64,000 nucleotides of DNA from Tolypothrix sp. NIES-4075 (GTDB taxonomy: Bacteria > Cyanobacteriota > Cyanobacteriia > Cyanobacteriales > Nostocaceae). Positions 17,732 to 26,275 of the stretch are shown piece after piece; the first letter of the stretch is position 1; every line of letters begins with the position of its first letter. Under the pieces are notes generated by a model. It ran no database searches, was not told the DNA's origin, and was given only the letters and a program-made list of their open reading frames with translations. A program made the position numbers and the translations under genes. The stretch lies in assembly GCF_002218085.1 (NCBI RefSeq), contig NZ_BDUC01000001.1, forward strand, positions 683,955-747,954, given 5' to 3'.

Positions 17732-17980
17732 TTGGATTTGGCAAAGCAACGAGACTTACTCATAGCATATCTCGATCGCTATGCAGATGAACGTGCAGAA
17801 AACTTTCGCGCTTTATTTAAAGTAGTTGATAGTGCGATCGCTTCCAATAACAACGAGCAACTAGCCCTAACATTAAATTCAATCACACAAATAGCCAAAT
17901 CAAGCCCATTTAGAGAGCTTGCAAACCTAACTTCTGTCCGCGCTGCCCTAGACGACCCAGACCACAAATGGACATTTTGA
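17732..17980 (+). pseudogene. 5'-truncated C-terminal fragment of a Nostocales hypothetical protein
   Basis: The frame from 17732 (TTG) encodes AKQRDLLIAYLDRYADERAE, a helical stretch, and SPFRELANLTSVRAALDDPD. I recognise this as the C-terminal part of longer cyanobacterial proteins with an upstream coiled-coil region, which is absent here. The fragment begins within about 20 bp of the inferred IS607 border, so the insertion probably removed its 5' part. A short protein from the TTG (AAGGACG lies upstream) is a weaker alternative. Confidence 0.5.
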
Positions 17981-18000
17981 TTTTATAATTAGCACGTAAA

Positions 18001-18023
18001 GGCGCAAAATTCTTCTTTGCGCC
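18001..18023. repeat. GGCGCAAA hairpin repeat
   Basis: Perfect 8-bp stem GGCGCAAA / TTTGCGCC, followed by TCTGCGTCTCTGCGTGAG, a dispersed cyanobacterial repeat. It lies between the converging fragment and the 18052-19341 gene and may act as a shared transcript end. Confidence 0.6.
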
Positions 18024-18051
18024 TCTGCGTCTCTGCGTGAGATAATAATCT

Positions 18052-19341
18052 TCACTTCTTCACCAAAATATATGCTTGAGCATAATCAGGCAATTCCTGA
18101 ACATGTTGCCCAAAATCTTTATTATTCTTAAAAATACCTGCTAAAAAATCGAGTTGATGCAGATTCGGTAAAAACGCTCCACCTGTATCTGCTATAATTC
18201 CCATTTTGAGATTTTTTCGTCCGCCCTTATTATACTCAAGTACAATAATTTTCCCTAAACCAATATTCAGCACATCTCCAGCAAAAGTCACCCCTGGTTT
18301 GATAGAAATTTTTGCATCTATCTTATATCCATAGCCTTTGATAGCATCAACCTCCCTAAAATACCAATAACGCTTTTGGGCAGTTGCGGTTAATCCTCGC
18401 ACATAAGCCATTTCATTGTTTCTATCTACATTAAAATATGCCTTGGAACCATCAGGAAAATTAACTAAAATTGTTCCTTCCATTAAAGCTTCTTCTAAGC
18501 CTTTTCGCGTTAGATAAGCCAGAGGTTCAACTTTGCCATACTCTCTACCACCTGGTTCGTAAATACCTGATAAAACATCCTGCTTTGTATATCTAGTATA
18601 GAACTTACTAGCCGCTAAATCATCTTTTAAACTGTATATTGGAATGTTAAACGTAGAGGTTTTCTTGCGTGACCCTGGATGAGTAAATACAGCATATTTT
18701 GTAATTCGCAGTCGTTCTTGCTGAGATTTTTGTGGGTTATAAGCAGACCATTTGATAACGCGGAAATTAGAATTTATAAAATTAGCATCTTGTAAACGTG
18801 TAGTGCGATGATTAGCAATATCCTCTTGCAAGACAGCAATCATAAAATCCAAAGTCTTGAGGATATCTTCTACTGTAACTCCTTGAGCGCCAAGCACTCC
18901 TGTACGTTGAACATCTGGATCTAACGAACCATAATCTTGAAAATACTTTCTGGTATTGGAGAGAGTTGCTAATAAGTCGGCTTGATTGAAATTAACTTTA
19001 GTCGTTGGTAGCTTTCCTGAACTAAAAACTTGGCTGCTATTAACGCTAAATTTAGGTTTTTGTGCTTCATCAATGACAGAATATGCTTTTGGTGCTTGTG
19101 CTAATTCTCGTTGAGATGAAGAAGTATTTTGCTTGCCTATATTCTCATTTAACGTATTTTGAATATTTGAGACTAGGGAAATCTGCTGAGTAGTAAGGGG
19201 TAAATTATCTCTAATTGGATTTTGTTGAGCTAGCTGTTTAGTTTTTGACTGAGTATATAGATAGCTACTAGCGAAGCCGATAATTAATAAAGTGGCAAAA
19301 CCTACTGCGAGACGGACTTTTTGATTGAATAACATACTCAT
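18052..19341 (-). CDS. MltA/3D-domain-like envelope protein (putative lytic transglycosylase)
   Basis: 429 residues from ATG 19341 (ATG 19335 also possible). Residues 8-30 form one N-terminal membrane segment, followed by a Gln/Ser-rich linker to about residue 100. The C-terminal half resembles the MltA barrel: a YEPGGREYGKVEPLAYLTRK motif, FPDGSKAYFNVDRNN, and a closing IIADTGGAF, the Asp-containing 3D motif of MltA-type transglycosylases. I infer a peptidoglycan-cleaving enzyme facing the periplasm. Overall similarity is weak, so the call is tentative. It is monocistronic. Confidence 0.55.
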   Translation of the reverse strand: MSMLFNQKVRLAVGFATLLIIGFASSYLYTQSKTKQLAQQNPIRDNLPLTTQQISLVSNIQNTLNENIGKQNTSSSQRELAQAPKAYSVIDEAQKPKFSVNSSQVFSSGKLPTTKVNFNQADLLATLSNTRKYFQDYGSLDPDVQRTGVLGAQGVTVEDILKTLDFMIAVLQEDIANHRTTRLQDANFINSNFRVIKWSAYNPQKSQQERLRITKYAVFTHPGSRKKTSTFNIPIYSLKDDLAASKFYTRYTKQDVLSGIYEPGGREYGKVEPLAYLTRKGLEEALMEGTILVNFPDGSKAYFNVDRNNEMAYVRGLTATAQKRYWYFREVDAIKGYGYKIDAKISIKPGVTFAGDVLNIGLGKIIVLEYNKGGRKNLKMGIIADTGGAFLPNLHQLDFLAGIFKNNKDFGQHVQELPDYAQAYILVKK

Positions 19342-19540
19342 AACTTAGAATTGTTTTTGCAAAATGATTACACGTTCTCAATGTTTGGACAACATTTGTT
19401 AATTAAAGTTTCATATAAGTTCATGAAAACTTTAATTTATTTATCATGAGAAAAGTGCGAGCGCTGATTTTTTTGGGAAATATATATATAAGGCTTCCGG
19501 AATGCCAATCAATTAGTTTACAAAACCCGCAATATACAAT

Positions 19541-20083
19541 ATGGAAGTGAAATTAGGATTTGGAGCAATCCCAAAACCGCAATACGTATTTGTCAGCAGA
19601 GAATCAAATTACTGTTGGTATATGCTTTCGGAAGACAAAAAACAAATTCCAATTTATGATAAAGCTTTGACCGGGGTGATAACAGGCATAGAAGTTGAGA
19701 AAAAGGTAGAAACTTCTTTTGGATTGACATTCAAAACTGATTTGTATATTTTGGCAGACAAACCTTATATTATACGTTCAGGAAAAGAATCTTATTTTTC
19801 TAAAGGCTTGCTGCTGTCTTTGGATATTTTGACTTATGAGCAACTACGTCAACCACTAACTATTACAGTTAGCCCAGGAAATAATACAATTGTATTTTGT
19901 ACAATTTACGACCCAATAACTTATAAGTCTATAGGTGTTAATTGGGATGGACATAACCAACTTAACTGGCAGGCTTTAGGGCAAAAAGTCAGTCAAAAAG
20001 TTAACCAAAATGCCTATGCTATTGACGATCGCGTAAAAATTCCAGCGAGTGTGACAACGGCAGAATTACACGAAAGTTGGTAA
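19541..20083 (+). CDS. Conserved hypothetical protein, unknown function
   Basis: 180 residues from ATG 19541. It has no signal peptide, membrane segment or recognised motif. The sequence is beta-rich, with aromatic residues (YVFVSRESNYCWYMLSEDKK) and a KTDLYILADKPYIIRSGKES strand-turn-strand block that could be an OB-like or jelly-roll fold. Codon use looks normal for the neighbourhood. It stands alone between divergent and convergent neighbours and ends 18 bp before a 20-bp inverted repeat. I do not recognise the family. Confidence 0.65.
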   Translation: MEVKLGFGAIPKPQYVFVSRESNYCWYMLSEDKKQIPIYDKALTGVITGIEVEKKVETSFGLTFKTDLYILADKPYIIRSGKESYFSKGLLLSLDILTYEQLRQPLTITVSPGNNTIVFCTIYDPITYKSIGVNWDGHNQLNWQALGQKVSQKVNQNAYAIDDRVKIPASVTTAELHESW

Positions 20084-20100
20084 TGAGTAACGGGTAATAG

Positions 20101-20187
20101 GTAATGGGAACGTGAGAATTGGTAATTGGGAATTGGGAATAGGTAATTGAGAATTGGTGAGTGCAAAAATTCTCACGTTCCCATTAC
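20101..20187. repeat. Perfect 20-bp inverted repeat with heptamer arrays
   Basis: Bases 20101-20120 and 20168-20187 are exact reverse complements (GTAATGGGAACGTGAGAATT). The 47-nt loop holds GGTAATTGGGAATTGG heptamers, and beyond the right arm five TTACCCA-type units run into the stop codon region of the next gene (20188-20222). The structure could form a strong hairpin and end transcription from both sides. Confidence 0.85.
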
Positions 20188-20218
20188 CCATTACCCATTA
20201 CCCATTACCCATTACCCA

Positions 20219-21727
20219 TTACCGAACACGACAGAACTTGCGATCGCTATCTTGTTCGGGATATTGCCAAGAATAGGCAAAATGGCTGACACCTTTAAGT
20301 TGCGGGGCTAATTGGCGCAGTGCTTGCATTTGCACTTCTAATGGCGGACGATTACTAATAGATTCACCCCACTTGCCGGCTAAAGCGGGAATCACCTGCG
20401 TCCCTGGTTTTGCCATACTCAAAACTCGCTGTGCTTGAGACACAATACAACCAGTATCAGCGCAATTAGCATACAACATCGGATGCCATTCTAGGTTACT
20501 GGGAAATCTATCCCAAGGTTGCAAGCGAGAATCATAACCTTGTCCTAATGATTGATTTCCTTCAGGGAAAAACACCACTCCTGCGGGAATACCTAGCTGC
20601 TGTGCGGGGTAACTAGCTAAAGTGACAAAATCCAGGATACCTTGCATCGCGTGGGCAACTGCAAGCTGCCATAATTCTACTTGCAAAAGGGGTTGCCTTT
20701 CGTTTGCAGTCATCAGCGATTTTTCTGCTGTTACTGCTGGGGGAGTGCGACCTTGCCACAGTGGTTCACCTTCAGTAGGATACACTTTATCGACATCGGC
20801 GATATCTCCGGCTGTGACGTATCCCTTACTCAAAAAGCGCCGAATCAAGTCCAACCCTTTGTAATTCTGTGCGCGTTGAAATAAAGCTTGTTGAGTGGCT
20901 TCGGTAAATAGCCATAAATCTGAAACTTTAGTGGCGATAGAATCACTTCCTGCCTGTCGCGGATAGCGTACATAGTCAAACAGTACTCCATCTGGACGAC
21001 GACGGATTATTTCTTGTTGCAGTTGGTAATAGTCGCGTTTAGCTTGCAAGTTGTAGGGGTCAATAAACACTTGACTGCCGTTATCTACAACATATAAGCT
21101 AGTTTGACCTTTGCCATTGCGAGCGATCGCACCTTGCCTATCTTGACGCTGGGCATAAGTATAACCAAAATTGGTTGTAAACATCCAAGCGTAAACTTTC
21201 AAACCGCGTTCTCGCCCTTTTTGAATTGCTTGAGCTAACAAATCAACTTTTTCCGACCCTGGTGTGCGAACCACAGAGGGCCAAACCGTCGGGTTAGATC
21301 CTGCTGGCAATAGCACTTGCCCATCATAAAACGCTTCTAAAAAAACTTGGTTATAGCCCCGGCTAACAATTCGATCCATAATCTGATCGATTGCTCCCGG
21401 TTGAATGTCACAAGGATACAAGCGCAACCAAATTGCTTGAACTTGGGGCCAAGTGCGACTGCGGCATTCTCGCAAAGCTTGTGCGTGTTGTTGCAACAAC
21501 TGCCGATAGTTGTTCTGGGCATCTTGATCGCCTTTTTGTGCCAAAGCGCGTAAATTGTCTTTTTCTTGCGTTGCCGTTGCTGATAACTGGCAATAGTTGT
21601 TTACTTGCGCTTCTGCTCGTTGACTGACAACATTCAAGGGAATCAGCAAACTAGTGCAGAACATAACAGCGAACAAGCGACGCCAAAATAATATTGGTTT
21701 TGCAATATTCAAGAAACGGTTAGACAT
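20219..21727 (-). CDS. Secreted family-10-like glycosyl hydrolase (GHL10/DUF187-type)
   Basis: 502 residues from ATG 21727. The frame continues to TTG 21826, but the extra part encodes the GGGGACTGGGGACT intergenic repeat, so I reject it. Residues 1-40 contain a hydrophobic export segment (LFAVMFCTSLLIPL), probably a signal peptide ending near RAEA. From about 105 the protein shows the (beta/alpha)8 glycosidase-like pattern: IWLRLYP, GYNQVFLEAFYDG, GLKVYAWMFTTNFG, RRPDGVLFDYVRYP and HFAYSWQYPE. The acidic residues in FDYVRYP and LEAFY are candidate catalytic or ligand residues. The substrate is probably an envelope polysaccharide (inference). Confidence 0.8.
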   Translation of the reverse strand: MSNRFLNIAKPILFWRRLFAVMFCTSLLIPLNVVSQRAEAQVNNYCQLSATATQEKDNLRALAQKGDQDAQNNYRQLLQQHAQALRECRSRTWPQVQAIWLRLYPCDIQPGAIDQIMDRIVSRGYNQVFLEAFYDGQVLLPAGSNPTVWPSVVRTPGSEKVDLLAQAIQKGRERGLKVYAWMFTTNFGYTYAQRQDRQGAIARNGKGQTSLYVVDNGSQVFIDPYNLQAKRDYYQLQQEIIRRRPDGVLFDYVRYPRQAGSDSIATKVSDLWLFTEATQQALFQRAQNYKGLDLIRRFLSKGYVTAGDIADVDKVYPTEGEPLWQGRTPPAVTAEKSLMTANERQPLLQVELWQLAVAHAMQGILDFVTLASYPAQQLGIPAGVVFFPEGNQSLGQGYDSRLQPWDRFPSNLEWHPMLYANCADTGCIVSQAQRVLSMAKPGTQVIPALAGKWGESISNRPPLEVQMQALRQLAPQLKGVSHFAYSWQYPEQDSDRKFCRVR

Positions 21728-22212
21728 ACCTGACTGGGGACTGGGGACTAGATAAGAGACATTTTCATGAGTGCTGGTGTAGGCAGTTCGCGCAGTGCTA
21801 CTCATCGAAGGACAAAGAATTATCAACCCTAACTGAGATTGGTTGGGGCAGTATTTAGCTAAATTTTCTGGTTAATTTATAGGGGGTTTTAAAGCTTACC
21901 TTTTAAAGACTCTCGAAACCATATTTCTGTTGCCGCATTTTGTTATTGAGTTAATTTACTATAATTTTTGCCGCGTTTATATGCGTTCCTAGTTTATTTT
22001 TTGCCAAGAAAAATACTGTGATATCCACAGGTATTTATAGCACCAAATCTATTTAAAACTTAAATTTTATATCACGAATTAAGAATATAGTCAAGAGCCA
22101 AAAGTAGAACACACAAAAAAAATGGTTTTCATCTCAATCAAGTGTCTCTTCAAAAGTCAAAAATTTGAATCTTTTTACTTTTGACTCTCAACTGCACAAA
22201 AGCAGCAGATAG
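21728..22212. other. Intergenic region without a recognisable gene
   Basis: About 480 bp between the glycosidase start and the psb27 stop. It holds a degenerate GGACTGGGGACT repeat near 21730-21750 and otherwise AT-rich sequence. I see no ORF with coding character and no clear terminator; it presumably carries the glycosidase promoter. Confidence 0.5.
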
Positions 22213-22608
22213 TTAACCACCACGCTTTAATGCGGCTTCTACCTGTTGAAACTCAAGCTGTAGGCGTTTTTTCAGCTTTTGTGGTACAGGACGATTTGGG
22301 TAAGAACTGTAGTGTCCGGCTAGGGAATTTAAAGCCGTCCGCATAGTTGTAAACGAGTTCAGACCAGAAACAGAGCTAACCCGCTGGTAGCGAGCTGAAA
22401 AGTCATTAATTTTTTGACGCGCTTCTGCCTGAATTGCTGCTTTATTTGGAGCATCATCGGGGAGGTCTAAGGCATTTTTCATGATATTGACAACAGCCAA
22501 AGTGTCTTGACTATAATTTCCGGTCAAACTATCCGGACTACCACAGCCCATCAAGCCGATCGCTAAAACCAAAACCAGGGCAAGCAGACGTGACCAATAG
22601 CGCTTCAT
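22213..22608 (-). CDS. psb27: Photosystem II assembly lipoprotein Psb27
   Basis: 131 residues from ATG 22608 (MKRYWSRLLA); an upstream in-frame ATG (22638) would precede the signal sequence and is less likely. The lipobox is LMGC with Cys22 as the lipidated residue, so the mature protein is tethered on the thylakoid lumen side. The mature four-helix bundle carries the family blocks NYSQDTLAVVNIMKNALDLP, INDFSARYQR and FTTMRTALNSLAGHY. Psb27 binds CP43 in assembly intermediates and holds back manganese-cluster completion. It is a single gene here. Confidence 0.95.
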   Translation of the reverse strand: MKRYWSRLLALVLVLAIGLMGCGSPDSLTGNYSQDTLAVVNIMKNALDLPDDAPNKAAIQAEARQKINDFSARYQRVSSVSGLNSFTTMRTALNSLAGHYSSYPNRPVPQKLKKRLQLEFQQVEAALKRGG

Positions 22609-22814
22609 AAGCCTTCTGTGAAATAACGCATAAATCAACGTCCATCCTATCCTGTATTGGTATCCTGGGGATCATCCGATAGTGGTTAGTCGATAGTGGA
22701 TAGTCAGTAGATCGCCAACTTTTTCAACTTATGAGAACACCATTCCATAGCTACGTATTATTAAGTAAGATAAAGTACATCTGATTTTACAAAAAATTAT
22801 CTGATTAGGCTCTA

Positions 22815-23045
22815 CTATTCACTCTCCATCCGTGACAAGACGTTCTGATAGTACCTAGCTGCCATCTCTTCTGCTTTTTCATAGACAAGCAACGGGTCTG
22901 TTAACATATCACCCGACTCAGTTTCTAGATCGCTAGTTGAGAGTGACACTTGCCCTTTTTCAACATCAATCCAGACAATTATGCGGAGCAAAATCCATCC
23001 TCTGAAAACACCTTCATTGGAGGATTGCGTAAAGGTCACTCTCAT
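22815..23045 (-). CDS. Small conserved hypothetical protein
   Basis: 76 residues from ATG 23045. Its N-terminal half is beta/hydrophobic (WILLRIIVWIDVEKGQ) and its C-terminal half an acidic helix (VYEKAEEMAARYYQNVLSRM). It lies between psb27 and cofH on the same strand, 100 bp after cofH and separated from it by a repeat. I do not recognise a function. The composition and a consistent frame favour a real gene over chance. Confidence 0.55.
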   Translation of the reverse strand: MRVTFTQSSNEGVFRGWILLRIIVWIDVEKGQVSLSTSDLETESGDMLTDPLLVYEKAEEMAARYYQNVLSRMESE

Positions 23046-23078
23046 TGATTCAAAAAAAAATATATTGCGATCTACTGA

Positions 23079-23156
23079 TAGTGGATAGTGGTTAGTGGTT
23101 ATCCGTCAACTAGCAACTAGCAACTAACCACCAACCACCAACCACTAACCACCAAC
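23079..23156. repeat. TAGTGGATAGTGG / CCACTAACCACC inverted repeat cluster
   Basis: GATAGTGGATAGTGGTTAGT on the left and CAACTAACCACC-type copies on the right are of opposite orientation and can pair. The repeat overlaps the final codons and stop of cofH (GGT GGT TAG), so the repeat supplies that gene's end. Confidence 0.75.
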
Positions 23157-24284
23157 TGTCTGATAAAGAGTATCCCTTTGTTGGTAAGGTCTTCCTAAAG
23201 AAGTAACAGCAGCTTGCAAAGTTTCAACTTCCATACAAGTGCCACCCACAGCACCTGCCATTGTGGTAATATGTTCTTCCATTAATGTGCCGCCGATATC
23301 GTTGCAACCGGAAACTAAAGCTTCTGTCGCACCCCCTAGTCCCAGTTTTACCCAGCTTGGCTGATGGTTAGGAATCCAATTTCCTAAGTAAATTCGGGCT
23401 ACAGCGGTAAGTAATAATGCATCAGCCAAAACTGGTTGATCGCGTCCGACACGGCGGCGTAGAGGTTTGGGCGCTTCTTGTCCGACAAAGGGTAGTAAAA
23501 TAAATTCTGTAATGCTAGCAGGGTAGTCTTGGTTAATCGCGGTTTTTTGCAGCTGGCGCAATTTTTCTAAATGTTCTATTTGCTGTTCTGGCGTTTCAAT
23601 ATGTCCTGACAGCATGGTACTAGTGGTAGGCAAACCTAATTTGTGCGCTGTACTGACAATTTCTAGCCAAGTAGCTGTGTCAATCTTTTCTGGACACAAT
23701 ATCCGTCGCACGTCATCATTCAACACTTCCGCTGCTGTTCCTGGCATTGAACCAACACCAGCATCTCGGAAAGCAGCAATTACATCAACATACTTCAATC
23801 CGTCTTCCCTGGCAATAAATTGCACTTCTTGGGGAGAGAATGCGTGTAAATGCAAATGCGGAAATTCTTGCTTAATGTTTTCTACTAGTTTGAGGTAATA
23901 ACCCAAAGATTTGCCATTCACCTTTGCTTGTAGGTTTAATCCTCCCTGCATACAAATTTCCGTTGCACCGCGCTGCACCGCATCTGTCAATTTTGGCAAA
24001 ATTTGCGCCCAATCTAACCAATAAGCACCCGCTTCACCATCATCGCGCCGAAAAGCGCAGAAACTACAGTGCTGTTCACAGATATTAGTAAAGTTAATAT
24101 TGCGATTAATTACGTAGGTGACAGTATCGCCGGCTTGAGTATAGCGGAGTTTATCAGCTGTAGAGCGAATAGAGGCGATCGCACTTGAATCTGTTTGTTT
24201 TAACAATACTACTCCCTCGTCGGGAGACAAATCGTACCCCATCAGGGTACGGTCTAGAATGCTTTCAACAGTTTTATACTTCAC
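23145..24284 (-). CDS. cofH: FO synthase subunit 2 (CofH), radical SAM
   Basis: 379 residues from ATG 24284. The radical-SAM cluster motif CEQHCSFC has C69, C73 and C76. Downstream blocks FRRDDGEAGAYWLDW, ATEICMQGGL and GLPTTSTMLSGHIET are those of CofH/MqnC-like enzymes, and EFILLPFVGQEAP together with GGATEALVSGCNDIGGTLME is typical of CofH. It couples a tyrosine-derived radical to the pyrimidine made in flavin biosynthesis to give the deazaflavin FO, used by cyanobacterial photolyases. CofG is encoded elsewhere. The gene is full length. Confidence 0.93.
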   Translation of the reverse strand: MKYKTVESILDRTLMGYDLSPDEGVVLLKQTDSSAIASIRSTADKLRYTQAGDTVTYVINRNINFTNICEQHCSFCAFRRDDGEAGAYWLDWAQILPKLTDAVQRGATEICMQGGLNLQAKVNGKSLGYYLKLVENIKQEFPHLHLHAFSPQEVQFIAREDGLKYVDVIAAFRDAGVGSMPGTAAEVLNDDVRRILCPEKIDTATWLEIVSTAHKLGLPTTSTMLSGHIETPEQQIEHLEKLRQLQKTAINQDYPASITEFILLPFVGQEAPKPLRRRVGRDQPVLADALLLTAVARIYLGNWIPNHQPSWVKLGLGGATEALVSGCNDIGGTLMEEHITTMAGAVGGTCMEVETLQAAVTSLGRPYQQRDTLYQTVGG

Positions 24285-24578
24285 GGGGAATGAATGAAAA
24301 CCAAGTTACTCCTATCATTTTGGCAGAAATCCAAAATGGAAATAAACGCAAAACAGATCAAGCTCAATACCAAAATTTATGATCAATTAATTGGTTTACG
24401 GTTCGTCAAAATACGTATATATCACATGGTTGAGGTGATAAAATCACGTATAAACTAGGCGTGTTAACTAAGGAAAATAAATTAGCTGTGTCAAATAATA
24501 CTTTTTTTATGCAGAAAACATTCTATTTACATACATAATTTTAGTTTAATTTTTTAATAACTTACAAATTTTACTGTG

Positions 24579-26267
24579 ATGAATAAAAGCTTGACAATCC
24601 CTAAATTGTTTGTGCGCTTTTCTTGGAAGCATTTGCTAATGAGTGCGATCGCGCTAGGAGTTTTATTGCGAATTCTCAATTTGGGAAGTCGAGAATTTTG
24701 GTATGACGAAGTTTTATCATTACTGCTGTCTAATGGACAAAAGAATGCATACCACACTCCTAGGGATGTACCAGTAATTTTGGCTGAGTATACATCTTTG
24801 TTGAGTCTACCCGTTGAAGTCTCAATTCGCGGCTTTATTACAACCTTTAATAATTTATTTCATAGTTTGCTAGGAGGGGAACCTCATCCACCATTATTTT
24901 TCTTGAGTCAGCACATCTGGCTGCGGCTTTTTGGTAATAGCGAAGCTGCAATGCGAAGTTTAAATGCGATGGTCAGTGTAGGTGCGATCGCCAGCATTTA
25001 TGGTTTAGGTAAGCTCTTAGGAGGAAATCGTGGGGGATTACTTCTAGCAGCTTTACTGGCACTAAATCCATTTTATTTATTCCACTCGCTGAATTTTCGG
25101 ATGTATGCTCCCCTAGTTTTATGGGCAATACTTAGTGCTTGGTCACTATTGCATTTAACTTATCAGCAAGATAATGACACTCCAAAAAGTCGTCATGTGT
25201 TGCTATGGAACGTTATTTTAATTACATCAGTAGCAGCCGGACTTTTAACTTTTTATCTATATGCCTATTGGGTAATTACTTTAGCAGCTTTGGTACTTTA
25301 CCTCGATAGACAACATTGGTGGCAACACGGTTTGCGTTTGGGAACTGGAGTTTTGCTAACTATGCCTTGGGTGCTATGGGGTACGCTTAAACAACTCCAT
25401 AATGCTGATTTAAAGCGTTTTGGAGTAACACCACAATCTACCAATCCGTTGTTAACTCACTTACAAAATGTTGCCCAAACTTTAGGAACTCACTTAGTAG
25501 TAGGAGACTGGGTAACAACTCTACCACTAACGAGTGTAATTTTCAGTGGGTGCATAACAATATTGCTACTAATGCTGTGTAGCATCAGTCTTTGGCAAAC
25601 CAAAGAACAGCAAAAGCTAGGAATTGCTTTAATTTTGGGAATTTTGCCTCTTTTACTAGCACTATTGATAGACTTTGCAACTAAAAAGTTTACTCTAGGC
25701 TTTGGTTATGGGCGGACTATGATTATTATTCTGCCAGGGTGTTTATTATTGCTGACGTTGTGGTTAGAACTAGCGACTCCTAAACAATGGCGTATCCCCA
25801 TCGCAATTGGATTATTGCTGTTATATCTCTCCATCAGTATCGGTGATTTTAGCCAGCGTCAGCGGTCTGTTTTCCATTCGGTTGCCGAATTAATTTTACA
25901 GCAACCAAAGGAACCAACTTTAGTGGCGATGAATTCCCAGGCTTGGGGTCATGTGATGCGTTTAGCTTATTACATTTCTCCACAATCGCCTGTTATGCTT
26001 CTCGCTCAAAAACCTGTGGAACTAGCAACTAATTTACAAAAGGTTCTTAAGCAAGATATTGAGCGATACCCTCGCGTTATCTGGTTAGATAGTGACAATC
26101 CTGTGTGGTCTCGTTTAAATACAGAGGCAGAAATACAAAGGGAAAAACAGCGAGTTCAACAAGTTCTATCTGACCAATATCAACTTAAAAAAAGTCAGCA
26201 TCTGTCGGGTACTATGTCCCTTGACAATTTCACCGTCAACATTTACGAACGCTTTTCTAAAAACTGA
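24579..26267 (+). CDS. GT39-like integral membrane glycosyltransferase
   Basis: 562 residues from ATG 24579 (GTG at 24576 is the alternative). About 11-12 hydrophobic segments. After the first membrane helix comes the catalytic-loop pattern FWYDEVLSLLL, with the Asp-Glu expected in PMT/ArnT-type transferases, then a second loop EPHPPLFFLSQHIWLRLFGN. The C-terminal 120 residues form a soluble periplasmic tail. These enzymes move sugars from polyprenyl-phosphate donors to lipids or proteins on the outer face of the membrane. It starts a four-gene plus-strand run with a donor-type GT2 gene 8 bp downstream. Acceptor unknown. Confidence 0.85.
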   Translation: MNKSLTIPKLFVRFSWKHLLMSAIALGVLLRILNLGSREFWYDEVLSLLLSNGQKNAYHTPRDVPVILAEYTSLLSLPVEVSIRGFITTFNNLFHSLLGGEPHPPLFFLSQHIWLRLFGNSEAAMRSLNAMVSVGAIASIYGLGKLLGGNRGGLLLAALLALNPFYLFHSLNFRMYAPLVLWAILSAWSLLHLTYQQDNDTPKSRHVLLWNVILITSVAAGLLTFYLYAYWVITLAALVLYLDRQHWWQHGLRLGTGVLLTMPWVLWGTLKQLHNADLKRFGVTPQSTNPLLTHLQNVAQTLGTHLVVGDWVTTLPLTSVIFSGCITILLLMLCSISLWQTKEQQKLGIALILGILPLLLALLIDFATKKFTLGFGYGRTMIIILPGCLLLLTLWLELATPKQWRIPIAIGLLLLYLSISIGDFSQRQRSVFHSVAELILQQPKEPTLVAMNSQAWGHVMRLAYYISPQSPVMLLAQKPVELATNLQKVLKQDIERYPRVIWLDSDNPVWSRLNTEAEIQREKQRVQQVLSDQYQLKKSQHLSGTMSLDNFTVNIYERFSKN

Positions 26268-26275
26268 TTTTTAAT

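Noticed and set aside
24290..24382. Possible 30-codon plus-strand mini-gene after an ACGGGGA sequence
   Set aside because: It starts directly upstream of the divergent cofH start, and I see no conservation evidence; the ribosome-binding site is poorly spaced.
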